Part shown: positions 20,151 through 29,349 of the stretch, in pieces
Position numbering within the stretch: the stretch's first letter is position 1
Layout: each line of letters opens with the position of its first letter
Assembly: GCA_013298945.1 (NCBI GenBank)
Contig: JAAFJR010000002.1
Location: 124,001 to 188,000, forward strand
Reading direction: 5' to 3'
Source: Polaromonas sp.
Lineage (GTDB): Bacteria; Pseudomonadota; Gammaproteobacteria; Burkholderiales; Burkholderiaceae_C
Length of the DNA: 64,000 bases
Program-made: the position numbers and the translations under genes
The notes under the pieces: model-generated
Told to the model about the DNA's origin: nothing
The model's input: the letters and a program-made list of their open reading frames with translations, nothing else
Database searches by the model: none

Positions 20151-20762
20151 TTAACTGCAAGCAGTCATCCATCTATATTGACGTGCCCTGCCAACAATAT
20201 CAATACAAATACTAAAAGCATGGCTATTCGTGTAGGTATTTGCTATATCTTTGTAAACTAAATCAAATCTACCGTTGGCACCGCCACCAGGATTTCCTAA
20301 AGAGTTAAACATAATCGATCTAACAGCGCTGCCAGATTGTGTATTTAATGTGTAATCCATCCCCACTGTTCTATGAGCAGAAATTAGATCAGGTGCTGAA
20401 GCTGGTGCAGTTAATGCTGAGTTGCATGTTGGGTTTAAAAATGTTATCCAACCTGCTTGCCAATCTAGGCCAGTGCTAGTGCAGGTCGGACTAACTGCAT
20501 CAGGATTCGCGCTCATGCACATCGAAACGCATGTATTTTTATTAATGGCCTCACTACGTGACTTCAAAACACTTCCCGTAAATTCATTACCAATACTGGA
20601 GAATTTACTTTTAACAATCATGTCTTGGTACATTGGCGTGGCTATTGCCGCAAGAATTCCTATGATCGATAGTGTCACCATTAACTCGACCAACGTAAAA
20701 CCAGCATTTGTCAATGCATATTTGCAATTTTTGTTCAAAGGTGGTGGACTGTAAAATTTCAT
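20151..20762 (-). CDS. fimT: Type IV pilin assembly protein FimT/GspH family
   Basis: Pseudopilin-like minor pilin of 203 residues. After a 20-residue leader comes [25 protein letters not shown] with Glu5. The FKTLP-like SVLKSRSEAINKNT region and a C-terminal GspH-type beta domain follow (FNSLGNPGGGANGRFDL), ending with a Cys near the C-terminus. It is the first gene of the minor pilin operon. The 121 bases upstream, shared with nrdR, contain a small inverted repeat (CGGTC/GACCG) and AT-rich sequence that probably holds the operon promoter. Confidence 0.87.
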   Translation of the reverse strand: MKFYSPPPLNKNCKYALTNAGFTLVELMVTLSIIGILAAIATPMYQDMIVKSKFSSIGNEFTGSVLKSRSEAINKNTCVSMCMSANPDAVSPTCTSTGLDWQAGWITFLNPTCNSALTAPASAPDLISAHRTVGMDYTLNTQSGSAVRSIMFNSLGNPGGGANGRFDLVYKDIANTYTNSHAFSICIDIVGRARQYRWMTACS

Positions 20763-20883
20763 AGCTGAATATTCTTTTTAATTAAGATTAATTCTATGTA
20801 ACGAATAAGTTACTCACCACCCCGTTAATCCGGTCAAGCAGACCGTTCATCCTGAAAAATCTGAGCTATGTGACAGAATTGCT

Positions 20884-21333
20884 TTACTTCCGCACCTCAT
20901 CCACCAGCGTCTTAAACTCATCAATATCCTCGAAACTCCTGTAAACGCTGGCAAAGCGCACGTAGGCTACTTTGTCTAGCTTGCGCAGTTCGCGCATGAC
21001 CATTTCGCCCAAGCGGGTGGAGGCGATTTCGCGGTCGCCTAGGTTGAGGAGTTTTTCTTCGATGCGCTCAATGGCGTTATCAACCTGCTCAGTGCTGACG
21101 GGGCGTTTGCGCAGGGCCAGATTGAACGAAGCGATGAGTTTGGCGCGCTCGTAGTCGATGCGTCTGCCGTCTTTTTTGACAACGAAAGGAAAGTTGAGGT
21201 CTGGGCGCTCATATGTGGTGAAACGCTTGTCACACGCGGCGCACTGGCGGCGCCTGCGGATGAAGCCACCATCTTCTGACTCACGTGTTTCTACCACTTG
21301 GGTGTCTGTGTGTGAGCAGAAGGGGCATTTCAT
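20884..21333 (-). CDS. nrdR: Transcriptional repressor NrdR
   Basis: Zinc/ATP-cone repressor of ribonucleotide reductase genes. The four zinc cysteines are Cys3, Cys6, Cys31 and Cys34 ([15 protein letters not shown]). The ATP-cone domain starts at about residue 46 ([31 protein letters not shown]). The 149 residues are the normal size. It follows glyA by 28 bases, an arrangement common in Burkholderiales, so both are probably co-transcribed. Confidence 0.97.
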   Translation of the reverse strand: MKCPFCSHTDTQVVETRESEDGGFIRRRRQCAACDKRFTTYERPDLNFPFVVKKDGRRIDYERAKLIASFNLALRKRPVSTEQVDNAIERIEEKLLNLGDREIASTRLGEMVMRELRKLDKVAYVRFASVYRSFEDIDEFKTLVDEVRK

Positions 21334-21361
21334 CTAATTTAATTACCTAATTTTTGCTAAA

Positions 21362-22606
21362 TTACTTGTAAACAGGGAATCTAGCAGTCAAAGCGTTCAC
21401 TTTTGCACGAACAGCTTCGATATTGGCAGTATCGCGTGGATTATCAAGCACATCTGCCACCAGATTAGCTGTGTAACGTGCTTCTTCGTCTTTGAAGCCG
21501 CGCGTTGTCATCGCGGGTGTGCCAATGCGGATACCGCTGGTGACCATGGGTTTCTCTGGGTCGTTGGGGATACCGTTTTTGTTGATCGTCATGTGGGCGT
21601 TACCCAATACGGCTTCGGCTTCTTTGCCCGTGATGTTTTTGTTTCGTAGGTCTACCAGCATAACGTGGCTTTCTGTGCGACCGCTGACGATGCGCAAACC
21701 GCGTGAAACCAAGGTTTCGGCAATGATTTGAGCGTTTTTGCGAACTTGTTGCTGGTAGATTTTGAACTCTGGCTGTAAGGCTTCTTTGAAAGCGATTGCT
21801 TTAGCAGCGATCACATGCATCAGCGGACCGCCTTGTAGACCAGGGAACACGGCGCTATTGATAGCTTTTTCGTGCTGGGTCTTCATCAAGATGATGCCGC
21901 CACGTGGGCCGCGCAGGCTTTTGTGGGTGGTAGAAGTAACGATATCGGCATGCGGCACGGGGTTAGGATAGACACCAGCGGCGATCAAGCCTGCATAGTG
22001 CGCCATATCAACCATAAAAATAGCGCCAACGTCTTTGGCAACTTTGGCGAAACGTTCAAAATCTATAGCAAGAGAGTAAGCGGATGCGCCGGCTATGATC
22101 AGTTTTGGCTTAGACTCATGGGCTTTGCGCTCCATCGCGTCGTAGTCAATCGCTTCATTGGCATCTAAGCCGTAGCTGACCACATTGAACCATTTGCCGC
22201 TCATATTCAATGGCATACCGTGGGTTAGATGACCACCTTCAGCCAAGCTCATACCCATGATGGTGTCGCCAGGTTTCAAAAAGGCTAAAAATACTGCTTG
22301 GTTGGCTGATGCACCACAGTGGGGTTGCACGTTAGCGGCATCTGCACCAAAAATTTGTTTCACGCGGTCGATGGCTAATTGTTCAGCAACGTCGACATAC
22401 TCACAGCCACCGTAGTAGCGCTTGCCTGGGTAACCTTCTGCGTATTTATTGGTCAACTGGCTGCCTTGTGCGGCCATCACGGCAGGGGAGGCATAGTTTT
22501 CAGAGGCAATCAGTTCAATATGGTGCTCTTGGCGGGCGTTTTCTTGCAAGATCGCGGCATAAAGCTCTGGGTCGGTTTGCTCGATAAGAATATTACGGTT
22601 GTACAT
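21362..22606 (-). CDS. glyA: Serine hydroxymethyltransferase
   Basis: PLP enzyme that converts serine and tetrahydrofolate to glycine and methylene-tetrahydrofolate. The PLP lysine is Lys229 in [25 protein letters not shown] (31-40) and the folate-site region [12 protein letters not shown] are conserved. 414 residues, normal for bacteria. It lies directly upstream of nrdR. The 5' region back to the terminator at 22782 is about 175 bases and probably holds the promoter; I see no glycine-riboswitch architecture. Confidence 0.98.
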   Translation of the reverse strand: MYNRNILIEQTDPELYAAILQENARQEHHIELIASENYASPAVMAAQGSQLTNKYAEGYPGKRYYGGCEYVDVAEQLAIDRVKQIFGADAANVQPHCGASANQAVFLAFLKPGDTIMGMSLAEGGHLTHGMPLNMSGKWFNVVSYGLDANEAIDYDAMERKAHESKPKLIIAGASAYSLAIDFERFAKVAKDVGAIFMVDMAHYAGLIAAGVYPNPVPHADIVTSTTHKSLRGPRGGIILMKTQHEKAINSAVFPGLQGGPLMHVIAAKAIAFKEALQPEFKIYQQQVRKNAQIIAETLVSRGLRIVSGRTESHVMLVDLRNKNITGKEAEAVLGNAHMTINKNGIPNDPEKPMVTSGIRIGTPAMTTRGFKDEEARYTANLVADVLDNPRDTANIEAVRAKVNALTARFPVYK

Positions 22607-22781
22607 GGGTTCAGTCCAATCATGAAATTTACAGGCGCTTGTGACTTTGTTGTTGACGCGCTATAAGTTAGCAGTAAACGCAAAAGTCTGCCCAGGCGAA
22701 CGGCTGAACACTGGCACTGCAAACAGTTAATAGCCAGTGGTACGCTTCCCAGTGGTTTGCTATAGAGATCCCACATCAACA
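22607..22781. other. Upstream region of glyA
   Basis: No gene supported here. It carries the likely minus-strand promoter for glyA-nrdR, with a TTATAG-like -10 about 60 bases before the start codon. No other structure was recognised. Confidence 0.3.
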
Positions 22782-22813
22782 AAAAGCCCTCTACTTGTAC
22801 AGTGAGGGCTTTT
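22782..22813 (-). terminator. Terminator of the lytic transglycosylase gene
   Basis: Perfect 10-bp inverted repeat (AAAAGCCCTC ... GAGGGCTTTT, 12-base loop). On the minus strand it ends in five T residues and lies 75 bases past the stop of the gene at 22888-23805, so it probably ends that transcript. Its symmetry would also allow it to work on the plus strand. Confidence 0.8.
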
Positions 22814-22887
22814 GCCTATCGCCAGTTGCGTACCCTGTTAGTGTAGCAAAGTTCGCCAATCGCGACCTAAGTTTGCTGCAAAAGAGT

Positions 22888-23805
22888 TTATAAAGCAGCT
22901 ATTTTCTCAGGGGCTACTTCAGTAGCTGGCTTAGAGGGCGCTACCATAGGCAGAACGACTGGTTGGACTTCAGTTCCCACTTGCTTAGCGCGAGTTGGTG
23001 TTTCTGAGGCAAAATCAAGCTTTGGTTTGCGCATAGGCGCAGCTTTTCCGTAGGCGACTTGGTATAAACGGGCATATTCGGCAACAACTTTGTTCGCATA
23101 ACCACCGTCATTGGCCAAATTCGCTGCGCCAACGTAATATTTCAGCCCGCCTTCAATGGAACCAGCTTGCGCAATGCAACCTTGCAGCACTTTGACGCCG
23201 ACGCGCAAGTTCGTAATCGGATCAAAAGCAGCCAATTTGCCGCCAAAATCTTCATACTTGTCGCTATGAATTTTGGTCATCACTTGCATCAAGCCCTGAG
23301 CACCGACTGGGCTTTGAGCAAACGGATTAAAGCCAGACTCAATGGCCATGATCGCCAAAATCAGCGTCGGATCCAGCTTGGCTTTAGCGCCTAGCGAATA
23401 AGCTTCAGCTACCAAAGCGCTAAGTGGCTCTGGGGCGACTTTGTACTTTTTGCTCAACCAAAAGGCCACAGCAGCTTGCTGCTTTGGCAAATCGGCCGGG
23501 TCTGTAGCGGTGGCACGTTCGCTGGCATCTAGGTCGGCAACGGCTACTTCTTCCTCTTCTTGAGCAGAGCCTGTGGTGAACACGGTGTGACGCAGTTGCA
23601 ACCAGCTCAGTAGTTTGGTTTCGCCTTGGTAGCGTAAGTCGGGGCGGCCTAGTAATACCAGCGCCAAGATGGCGGTTGTTAAACCGATCACGGCAAAGCC
23701 GTTGTGAAAAATTTCGAAAAATCCATCAGCAGTGTCTTTGACTGCGGTTTTTAAGTTATCTCGTAGGCCTTGGTTAAAAGCGGCCAGTTGTGTCAGAGCT
23801 TTCAT
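22888..23805 (-). CDS. Membrane-anchored lytic transglycosylase (SLT domain)
   Basis: Cleaves the peptidoglycan MurNAc-GlcNAc bond with formation of anhydro-MurNAc. The 305 residues contain an N-terminal membrane helix (about 36-53), an acidic linker and a goose-lysozyme-like SLT domain (about 130-255). The catalytic Glu156 is in AIMAIESGFNPFAQS, followed by GAQGLMQVM and the C-terminal YYVGAANLANDGGYANKV in place of the usual YNAG motif. A Pro/Ala/Lys tail ends the protein. No other gene joins it; it is divergent from the DUF349 gene. Close in type to MltC/Slt-like enzymes, but I would not assign an individual name. Confidence 0.88.
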   Translation of the reverse strand: MKALTQLAAFNQGLRDNLKTAVKDTADGFFEIFHNGFAVIGLTTAILALVLLGRPDLRYQGETKLLSWLQLRHTVFTTGSAQEEEEVAVADLDASERATATDPADLPKQQAAVAFWLSKKYKVAPEPLSALVAEAYSLGAKAKLDPTLILAIMAIESGFNPFAQSPVGAQGLMQVMTKIHSDKYEDFGGKLAAFDPITNLRVGVKVLQGCIAQAGSIEGGLKYYVGAANLANDGGYANKVVAEYARLYQVAYGKAAPMRKPKLDFASETPTRAKQVGTEVQPVVLPMVAPSKPATEVAPEKIAAL

Positions 23806-24259
23806 GAAGCATGTCCTTTTCTTTGCGGGTCAGTTTGCAAGCGCAACCAATGTGGTGAGCGGTTTTGCAGGCCAACAACGTTTCAGTTGGGTACGCGGGC
23901 TATCGTGCTATCCTTTTTTATGACGATGAACCTTGCCGGACGTCGGCAACGGGTACGAAGTATATGGGTAAACCCTATATTTCGAAGAATGCGCGAATTC
24001 TAAATGCTGTCATTAGATTAAGTCAAGCATATCAAATTGATTCTATATGCATTAATATCCTCATTTAACTGTATATCTATCCAGAAATGCTGTTATTTCA
24101 AGGGTTTAGACGTGTTTGCCTAGGATTTACTTGAATATGTCAGCGTTGTAATAAATCGAAAGTGTGTGTCAATTTGCTCAATTTGACTCAAAACTGTGAA
24201 GAACCTGTACGGTTGACGTTCGCGTTACACCCCGCCTAGATGCACGATAATAGAGGAAT
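23806..24259. other. 454-bp divergent intergenic region
   Basis: Separates the lytic transglycosylase (-) from the DUF349 gene (+). I see no supported gene. It contains a 6-bp inverted repeat TTGCCG/CGGCAA (23933-23949) and, for the plus strand, a possible promoter TTGACG-18-TAGATG (24213-24242) followed by AGAGGA just before the DUF349 start. The left half has near-genic base composition but no convincing frame. Confidence 0.4.
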
Positions 24260-27211
24260 ATGTTTGAATTTTTAACCAACAAATCCGCGCCAGCAAAATC
24301 CATCGAATCTGCTGCTAAATCGCCACAATCTTCAAAGACAGCTTCTAAGAACGCTCCCATGAACGCTAAATCTGCTCCTGAACCTCATCCGCTTGACTCC
24401 CTCACAGGTGGCGCTTTTTCTGCGCCCACTGCTGGTGACCGCGCAGCCAAAGTACGCGACTGGATGGCCACTAACCCAAGCGCAGACCAACTGCAAGAAG
24501 TTTTCAAAGAGCTGAGCGCTCGCGACAAAGGCGCGGTGAAGCCAATTCGTGAAAAGCTGGACGAGCTCAAAAAAGCCAAAGGTCAAGAAGCTGTAGGTGA
24601 AGAGTGGGCAGCCAAAGCGCAAGCCTTGTTGTCATTAGGCAAACTCAATATCGCAGATGCCATGGCCTGGCAGCGCGACGCCGCCAAAGCCGGTGCGCCT
24701 TTGTCAAAAGAACCCTTGGCTAGCATCAAATTCAAGCTGGCAGAGCGCGTCAAAAGCATTGAGGACCTGCAGCACCACACCCAAGTGCAGCGCGAAGCCG
24801 CTGTTCTGTTGGCGCAGCGCACCGAAATCTTGTCCACCAAGAGCTACAAAGATGCACAAACGGTGCTGCCTGCTTTGCAAACGGATGTTCAACATTGGCA
24901 AGATCAAGCGCAAGTCTTGGTGTCTGACGCCAACTGGACCAGTGTTGATACCAAGTTCGCTCCTTTATTAGAAGCCTCCAAAGCTCAGCTATTGGTGGTG
25001 TGGGACGCCTTCCAAGCAGCCTTGAAGATGACGGAAGCTGCCGTCGCTGACGCTGCTGCCCCTTTGCCGCCAGTACCCGTTTGGGCGGACGAGATTCGCA
25101 ATTTGCGCGGTATGGCCAAAGCGGAAGAGGTACTTAAAAAGCCTGCAAAGCCGAAAATTGACCCTGAAATCAAGCTGCAAGCGGCTAATTATGTGCGTGG
25201 AGCGCTCTTAAAACTAGATCAAGAAGTGGCTGAGGGTCACGGCAAGGCAAGTGCAGGCGCGGCCAATGCGCTGCGCAACGCCCTGAAAGAACACGGTAAA
25301 CTGATAGACGACAAGCTAGAAAACCAAGCCCATGCTGCGCTGGCCGCTGCCGGTGAACTGGAAGGCTGGCAGCGTTGGCGTGCTGATCAAATTCGCGAAG
25401 AGTTGTTGATTAAAGCTGAAGGTTTGTTGAAACGCCCGGACGGTCAAGCCCTGGGCGGCCGCAAAATGCAAGAAACCCTGCGTGCCATGCGCGACCAATG
25501 GAAGCAAACCGACCAAGGCGGCCCCGCCAACCACGCCCTGTGGAAGCGTTTTGACGATGCTTGCAACGCCGCTCACACGGTGGTGGAAGCTTGGATTGAA
25601 AAGGTCAAAGCTGAAAACGCCATTCATCGCGCTGAACGTTTGAACTTGGTGGCTGAAGTGACGGCTTGGGGCGAAGCTGGCGTGCCTGAATTGGCTGTCA
25701 AAGGCGATTGGAAAGCCATCAGCCGTGGTTTGAACCAGTTTGCCGACCGTTGGCAAAATCTGGGTCATGTGTCTGAAAAGACCTTTGCCGAGCTGCAACC
25801 CCAGTGGAAAGCCGCGATGGACGCCGCTTACGCTCCGTTGCAAGCCGCACAAAAGAACAGTGTTGACCGCCGACACGCCATGATTGAAGAGGCCAAGGCG
25901 CTGGGCGCCATGCCGATGATGCGTATTGATGCCGTCAAAGCCCTGCAGCAGCGCTGGACGCACGAGGCGCAAAGCATGCCGCTGGATCGCAAGTTCGAGC
26001 AAAAGTTGTGGGACGCCTTCCGCCACCCGATTGACGAGGCCTTCAACCGCAAAACCCAAGAGCGCGAAAAAGCCGCGTCTGCCATGGGCGAGCACGACAA
26101 ACTCGTTTTGGAAGCTTCCAAAGCGCTGCAGGCCGCCAATGCCTCGGTTGATGGTCAGCAGATTCGTGCTGCCATCGCTGCGCTAGAAGCCGCTATCAAA
26201 GGCCAAACTGCTGCAAAAGTGGTCGAAAATGCCGCAATAAGTGCTGAAAATGATTCAAAAACGGCTGTAGCCGGCGTAAATGTTGCCTCAGCAGCTATTG
26301 AAAATGTAGCAAATTCTGAAAATAATCCTACAAACGTAACTATCAATTCGACCGAAGGTGCAAGCCCGGTCGAGCAAGCCGAAGCCCAAGAAGTGGCTGA
26401 CGTTGAGGCTGACGCCTTAGCCGATGCAGCCGAAGAGGCTGAAAAAGCAGCTGCTGAAAAAGTAGCAGCAGAAAAAGTAGCAGCAGAACCGGTTGAGCCT
26501 CCAAAACCCGCCCCGAAAAAAGTCATCGCCGCACGTGGTGACGACCGCCCAGGCACCAAGAAAGCCGAAGCTGCACCAGCTGGCAAGTTCGGCGCTGGCA
26601 AGTTTGGTGATCGCAAGCCGGGTGATCGCGACAGTCGTGGTGATTCACGTGGCCCGCGCCCTGATTCACGTGGTCCGCGTCCTGATGGTCGTGGCGATAG
26701 ATTCTCAGACCGAGGCGAGCGCCCAGCCTTTGAAGACCGCGGCCCACGTTTGGGCGACGCAGCCTTCCGTGCCCAGCGCGAAGCGTTGGAATCTGCCCAG
26801 TTCGCTCTCAAAAAGCTCGCAGCCGCTGCGCATGGCGAGGTTTTGGTCCAGCTCTTGGACGCTTGGAAAGACCGCGCCGCCGACAAAGTGCCAAGCGCAC
26901 AAGATTTGGGTAAACAATTGCCGCCAACGGCACGTGCCGCTTGGACTTCAGCGCTTGCTGCCGCGCCAGCAGGCAAACAAGCAGATATTGATACTGCTTT
27001 GTTGCGCTTAGAAATGGCCGCAGAGTTGCCCACACCAGCCGAACATTTGGCTGCCCGTCGCATGTTGCAATTGCAACTGCTCACCAAACGCAATGACCCA
27101 GCACCCGCGCAAACTTGGACAGCGGACGCCGCCAAAGTGTTCGCCAACGGCTTTGACGATGGCGCAGCGCGACGGGTGCAAAATGCGTTGAAAGTGTTGC
27201 TCAAGCGTTGA
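24260..27211 (+). CDS. DUF349 domain-containing protein
   Basis: Large 983-residue protein, mostly helical. Repeated Trp-centred segments of the DUF349 type recur through about residues 60-620 (for example KGDWKAISRGLNQFADRWQNLG, DALWKRFDDACNAAH-like and QWKAAMDAAYAPLQ). An Ala/Glu/Val-rich acidic linker follows (about 640-755), then a basic Arg/Gly/Asp-rich stretch (about 780-835, GDRKPGDRDSRGDSRGPRPD), and a final helical domain (about 840-983). Part of the linker (residues 669-684) is encoded by a dispersed repeat. The function of the family is unknown; the RG-rich tract suggests RNA or nucleic-acid contact, which is inference. It is the first gene of a plus-strand run and overlaps or abuts the next gene. 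Confidence 0.85.
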   Translation: MFEFLTNKSAPAKSIESAAKSPQSSKTASKNAPMNAKSAPEPHPLDSLTGGAFSAPTAGDRAAKVRDWMATNPSADQLQEVFKELSARDKGAVKPIREKLDELKKAKGQEAVGEEWAAKAQALLSLGKLNIADAMAWQRDAAKAGAPLSKEPLASIKFKLAERVKSIEDLQHHTQVQREAAVLLAQRTEILSTKSYKDAQTVLPALQTDVQHWQDQAQVLVSDANWTSVDTKFAPLLEASKAQLLVVWDAFQAALKMTEAAVADAAAPLPPVPVWADEIRNLRGMAKAEEVLKKPAKPKIDPEIKLQAANYVRGALLKLDQEVAEGHGKASAGAANALRNALKEHGKLIDDKLENQAHAALAAAGELEGWQRWRADQIREELLIKAEGLLKRPDGQALGGRKMQETLRAMRDQWKQTDQGGPANHALWKRFDDACNAAHTVVEAWIEKVKAENAIHRAERLNLVAEVTAWGEAGVPELAVKGDWKAISRGLNQFADRWQNLGHVSEKTFAELQPQWKAAMDAAYAPLQAAQKNSVDRRHAMIEEAKALGAMPMMRIDAVKALQQRWTHEAQSMPLDRKFEQKLWDAFRHPIDEAFNRKTQEREKAASAMGEHDKLVLEASKALQAANASVDGQQIRAAIAALEAAIKGQTAAKVVENAAISAENDSKTAVAGVNVASAAIENVANSENNPTNVTINSTEGASPVEQAEAQEVADVEADALADAAEEAEKAAAEKVAAEKVAAEPVEPPKPAPKKVIAARGDDRPGTKKAEAAPAGKFGAGKFGDRKPGDRDSRGDSRGPRPDSRGPRPDGRGDRFSDRGERPAFEDRGPRLGDAAFRAQREALESAQFALKKLAAAAHGEVLVQLLDAWKDRAADKVPSAQDLGKQLPPTARAAWTSALAAAPAGKQADIDTALLRLEMAAELPTPAEHLAARRMLQLQLLTKRNDPAPAQTWTADAAKVFANGFDDGAARRVQNALKVLLKR
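26264..26310 (+). repeat. Dispersed 45-bp repeat, copy C (inside the DUF349 gene)
   Basis: Reads GTAGCCGGCGTAAATGTTGC then CTCAGCAGCTATTG and ends in ATGTAG, in the sense direction. Translation gives VAGVNVASAAIENVA. In this frame the consensus has TAA/TGA after GCC; here it is TCA, so the frame is open. Confidence 0.85.
26449..26490 (+). repeat. 15-bp tandem repeat in the DUF349 gene
   Basis: About three imperfect units of GCAGCAGAAAAAGTA, encoding repeated AAEKV. Low-complexity expansion in the acidic linker. Confidence 0.75.
26642..26683 (+). repeat. 21-bp tandem repeat encoding DSRGPRP units
   Basis: Two adjacent 21-base units differing by two third-position changes, each encoding DSRGPRP and followed by a diverged DGRGDRF. 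In-frame, in the Arg/Gly-rich tract of the DUF349 protein. Confidence 0.85.
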
Positions 27212-27225
27212 AGCCCACTGCGGAT

Positions 27226-29349
27226 ATGACTTTTTGGCAATCCGCTTTGAAATTCCCTTCCTGGGCGGGATGGCTGGTTGTTGTAGGGGCATTTTTGCTT
27301 GGCATCGCCACCGATGCCGTCGGTTCGGCCAGCCACACCGTCAACATCCTCGCACCACCGCTGCTGCTGTTGATGCTGTGGAATGTGGCGGTTTATGTGT
27401 TCATCGCCTTAAATTCGCTGTTCAGATCACGGCATTTCAAGTTACCTAAGCTCGACCCAACCGAGGCAATTGCATTGGCTCGCGGCACGGCCATCATGCA
27501 CGGGGCAGCGGCTGCGCTGGCATTGGGTGCGTTGCTAGCCATGTATTGGCGAGGACTGGTGTTTGATTACCAAGCGCAGTGGCAAAGTACGTTTTTGAAT
27601 CCTATCAATGCTTACGTATTGATGAAAATTGTACTAACACCAGCGGCCTGGCTAGGGGAATATTTAGGGATGGCTTCGTTGCCCAATGTATTGCATTTTG
27701 CAATGTTGCGCGCACCCGCTAGTCTGGGCGAAAACGCCGCCAAATGGATTCACTGGTACGCTATCACCGTATTTTTAGTGGTGCTGCTGCCGCGTTGTTT
27801 TCTGGCGCTGTGGTCATATAGAAAGATGCAGCTGTTGAGGCGGCTACAAATGTCGCCAGCCAAAAAACCGCCCATCACACCATCACAAGCTGCGCCGTCA
27901 AAAACTTATGCCAGCATTGAAACCATCGCTTTAAGCCTAGTCGCCCATACCAACGTCGGCAAAACCACCTTGGCGCGAACGCTCTTAGGGCGCGACATTG
28001 GCGAAGTCCGCGATGCTGAGCACGTTACCCACACCGCTGAAAAACACGTTTTGGTGGAGTCCGAACATCATGGTGTTTTAGAGCGCTTGGAGCTGTGGGA
28101 CACCCCAGGCTTTGGCGATAGCGAGCTGATGGCCAAACGCATGTCGCAAGCGGGCAACCCGATTGGTTGGTTCATGTCTGAAGTGTGGGACAGGCTGCAA
28201 AACCGTGCTTTTTGGTACAGCCAGCGGGCAGTGCGGCATATTTTGGACGAGTCAGATGTGGTGCTTTACCTCATCAACGCGTCTGAAAATCCAACTGACA
28301 TAGCCTATTTAGACGCAGAGCTGAAGGTGCTGGTCTTGATTGGCAAACCCGTCGTCGTGTTACTCAATCAAACGGGTGAACCAACCACGCCTGAGCAGGC
28401 CGAAGCGGTATTAACGCTTTGGAAAGCACGGGTTGCAGCCGCACCCTGTGTCAAAGACGTGCTTTTATTAGATGCCTTCACCCGCAGTTGGGTGCAAGAA
28501 GGGCGTTTGTTAGACGCGGTGGCAAAGTCTTCGAATAAGCGGAAAGACCAATTTTCTAGGTTAAACGCAGCTTGGCAGCAGCGAAACCAGCAGCGCTTTC
28601 AGGCATCTATGCAGCTAATGGCGCAACGTTTGGTGCGGGCGGCGCAAGACTTTGAGGCCGTCAAAGAGACGGGTATATTAGGAAAAATCACCAACGCGAA
28701 CGCCGAAAAAGACGCAGCTATGCAGCGTTTGGCACAGCGGCTAGATACAGATGTGCGTCGCAGTACCGATGCTTTGATTGCACTACATCAACTCGATGGT
28801 AGCGCGTCTAAAACAGTCTTGACCCAGTTAGCGCGTTTTGCGGAGCAAGTTGCCCTCAAAGCGCCGAAAAGCGAAGGCAAAGCTGCGCTGTGGGGCAGTG
28901 TGGTGACGGGGGCTTTGATGGGGCTGAAAGCTGATATTTTGAGTGGTGGTTTAACGCTGGGTGGCGGCATGTTGGCTGGCGGCGTGTTGGGCGCGCTGGG
29001 TGGGGCAGGGCTGGCGCGGGGGTACAACCACGTCAAAGGTGTGGACACCACAAGCTTGGCTTGGACACCTGAGGTGCTGGACGAGTTGACCCGATCCGCA
29101 CTCTTGGGCTACCTCGCAATCGCCCACTTTGGACGTGGGCGAGGCGAGTGGACTGAAATCCAGCCGCCCGCTTTTTGGGTGGAGCGCATTGAAGCTGCAC
29201 TTGCGCCGCAGTGGGGCAAGCTGCATGCGCTGTGGCAAAGTGCGGCCCTTTCACCCCCAGATATTGAAGCGCAATTGCAAACCATCTTGCAGCAAACCAG
29301 CCAAGCCGTGCTGCAAAGCTTGTACCCTGAAGCTGGGCAATTGGGATGA
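27226..29349 (+). CDS. Membrane GTPase with DUF2868-like N-terminus and DUF3482-like C-terminus
   Basis: About 707 residues. The N-terminal 215 residues carry four or so membrane helices (LVVVGAFLLGIATDAV, ILAPPLLLLMLWNVAVYVFIA, GAAAALALGALLAMYW, YAITVFLVVLLPRCFLALW) and resemble DUF2868. A G domain follows with P-loop AHTNVGKTTL (about 240), switch II DTPGFGD and a base-recognition-like LLNQTGE. The rest matches DUF3482, including a glycine-rich membrane-insertion-like segment (LSGGLTLGGGMLAGGVLGALGGAGLA). In many proteobacteria these two families are separate neighbouring genes. The frame also allows TTG at 27208 overlapping the previous stop; ATG 27226 is my choice. Function unknown; its stop overlaps the next start (ATGA). 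Confidence 0.8.
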   Translation: MTFWQSALKFPSWAGWLVVVGAFLLGIATDAVGSASHTVNILAPPLLLLMLWNVAVYVFIALNSLFRSRHFKLPKLDPTEAIALARGTAIMHGAAAALALGALLAMYWRGLVFDYQAQWQSTFLNPINAYVLMKIVLTPAAWLGEYLGMASLPNVLHFAMLRAPASLGENAAKWIHWYAITVFLVVLLPRCFLALWSYRKMQLLRRLQMSPAKKPPITPSQAAPSKTYASIETIALSLVAHTNVGKTTLARTLLGRDIGEVRDAEHVTHTAEKHVLVESEHHGVLERLELWDTPGFGDSELMAKRMSQAGNPIGWFMSEVWDRLQNRAFWYSQRAVRHILDESDVVLYLINASENPTDIAYLDAELKVLVLIGKPVVVLLNQTGEPTTPEQAEAVLTLWKARVAAAPCVKDVLLLDAFTRSWVQEGRLLDAVAKSSNKRKDQFSRLNAAWQQRNQQRFQASMQLMAQRLVRAAQDFEAVKETGILGKITNANAEKDAAMQRLAQRLDTDVRRSTDALIALHQLDGSASKTVLTQLARFAEQVALKAPKSEGKAALWGSVVTGALMGLKADILSGGLTLGGGMLAGGVLGALGGAGLARGYNHVKGVDTTSLAWTPEVLDELTRSALLGYLAIAHFGRGRGEWTEIQPPAFWVERIEAALAPQWGKLHALWQSAALSPPDIEAQLQTILQQTSQAVLQSLYPEAGQLG

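Noticed and set aside
24657-24971. 104-residue frame inside the DUF349 gene and similar internal frames
   Set aside because: Overlaps a clearly coding frame, with no initiation signal.
26155-27336. 393-residue open frame on the minus strand opposite the DUF349 gene
   Set aside because: Ser/Ala/Arg low-complexity shadow of a codon-biased GC-rich gene; no domain and no ribosome site.
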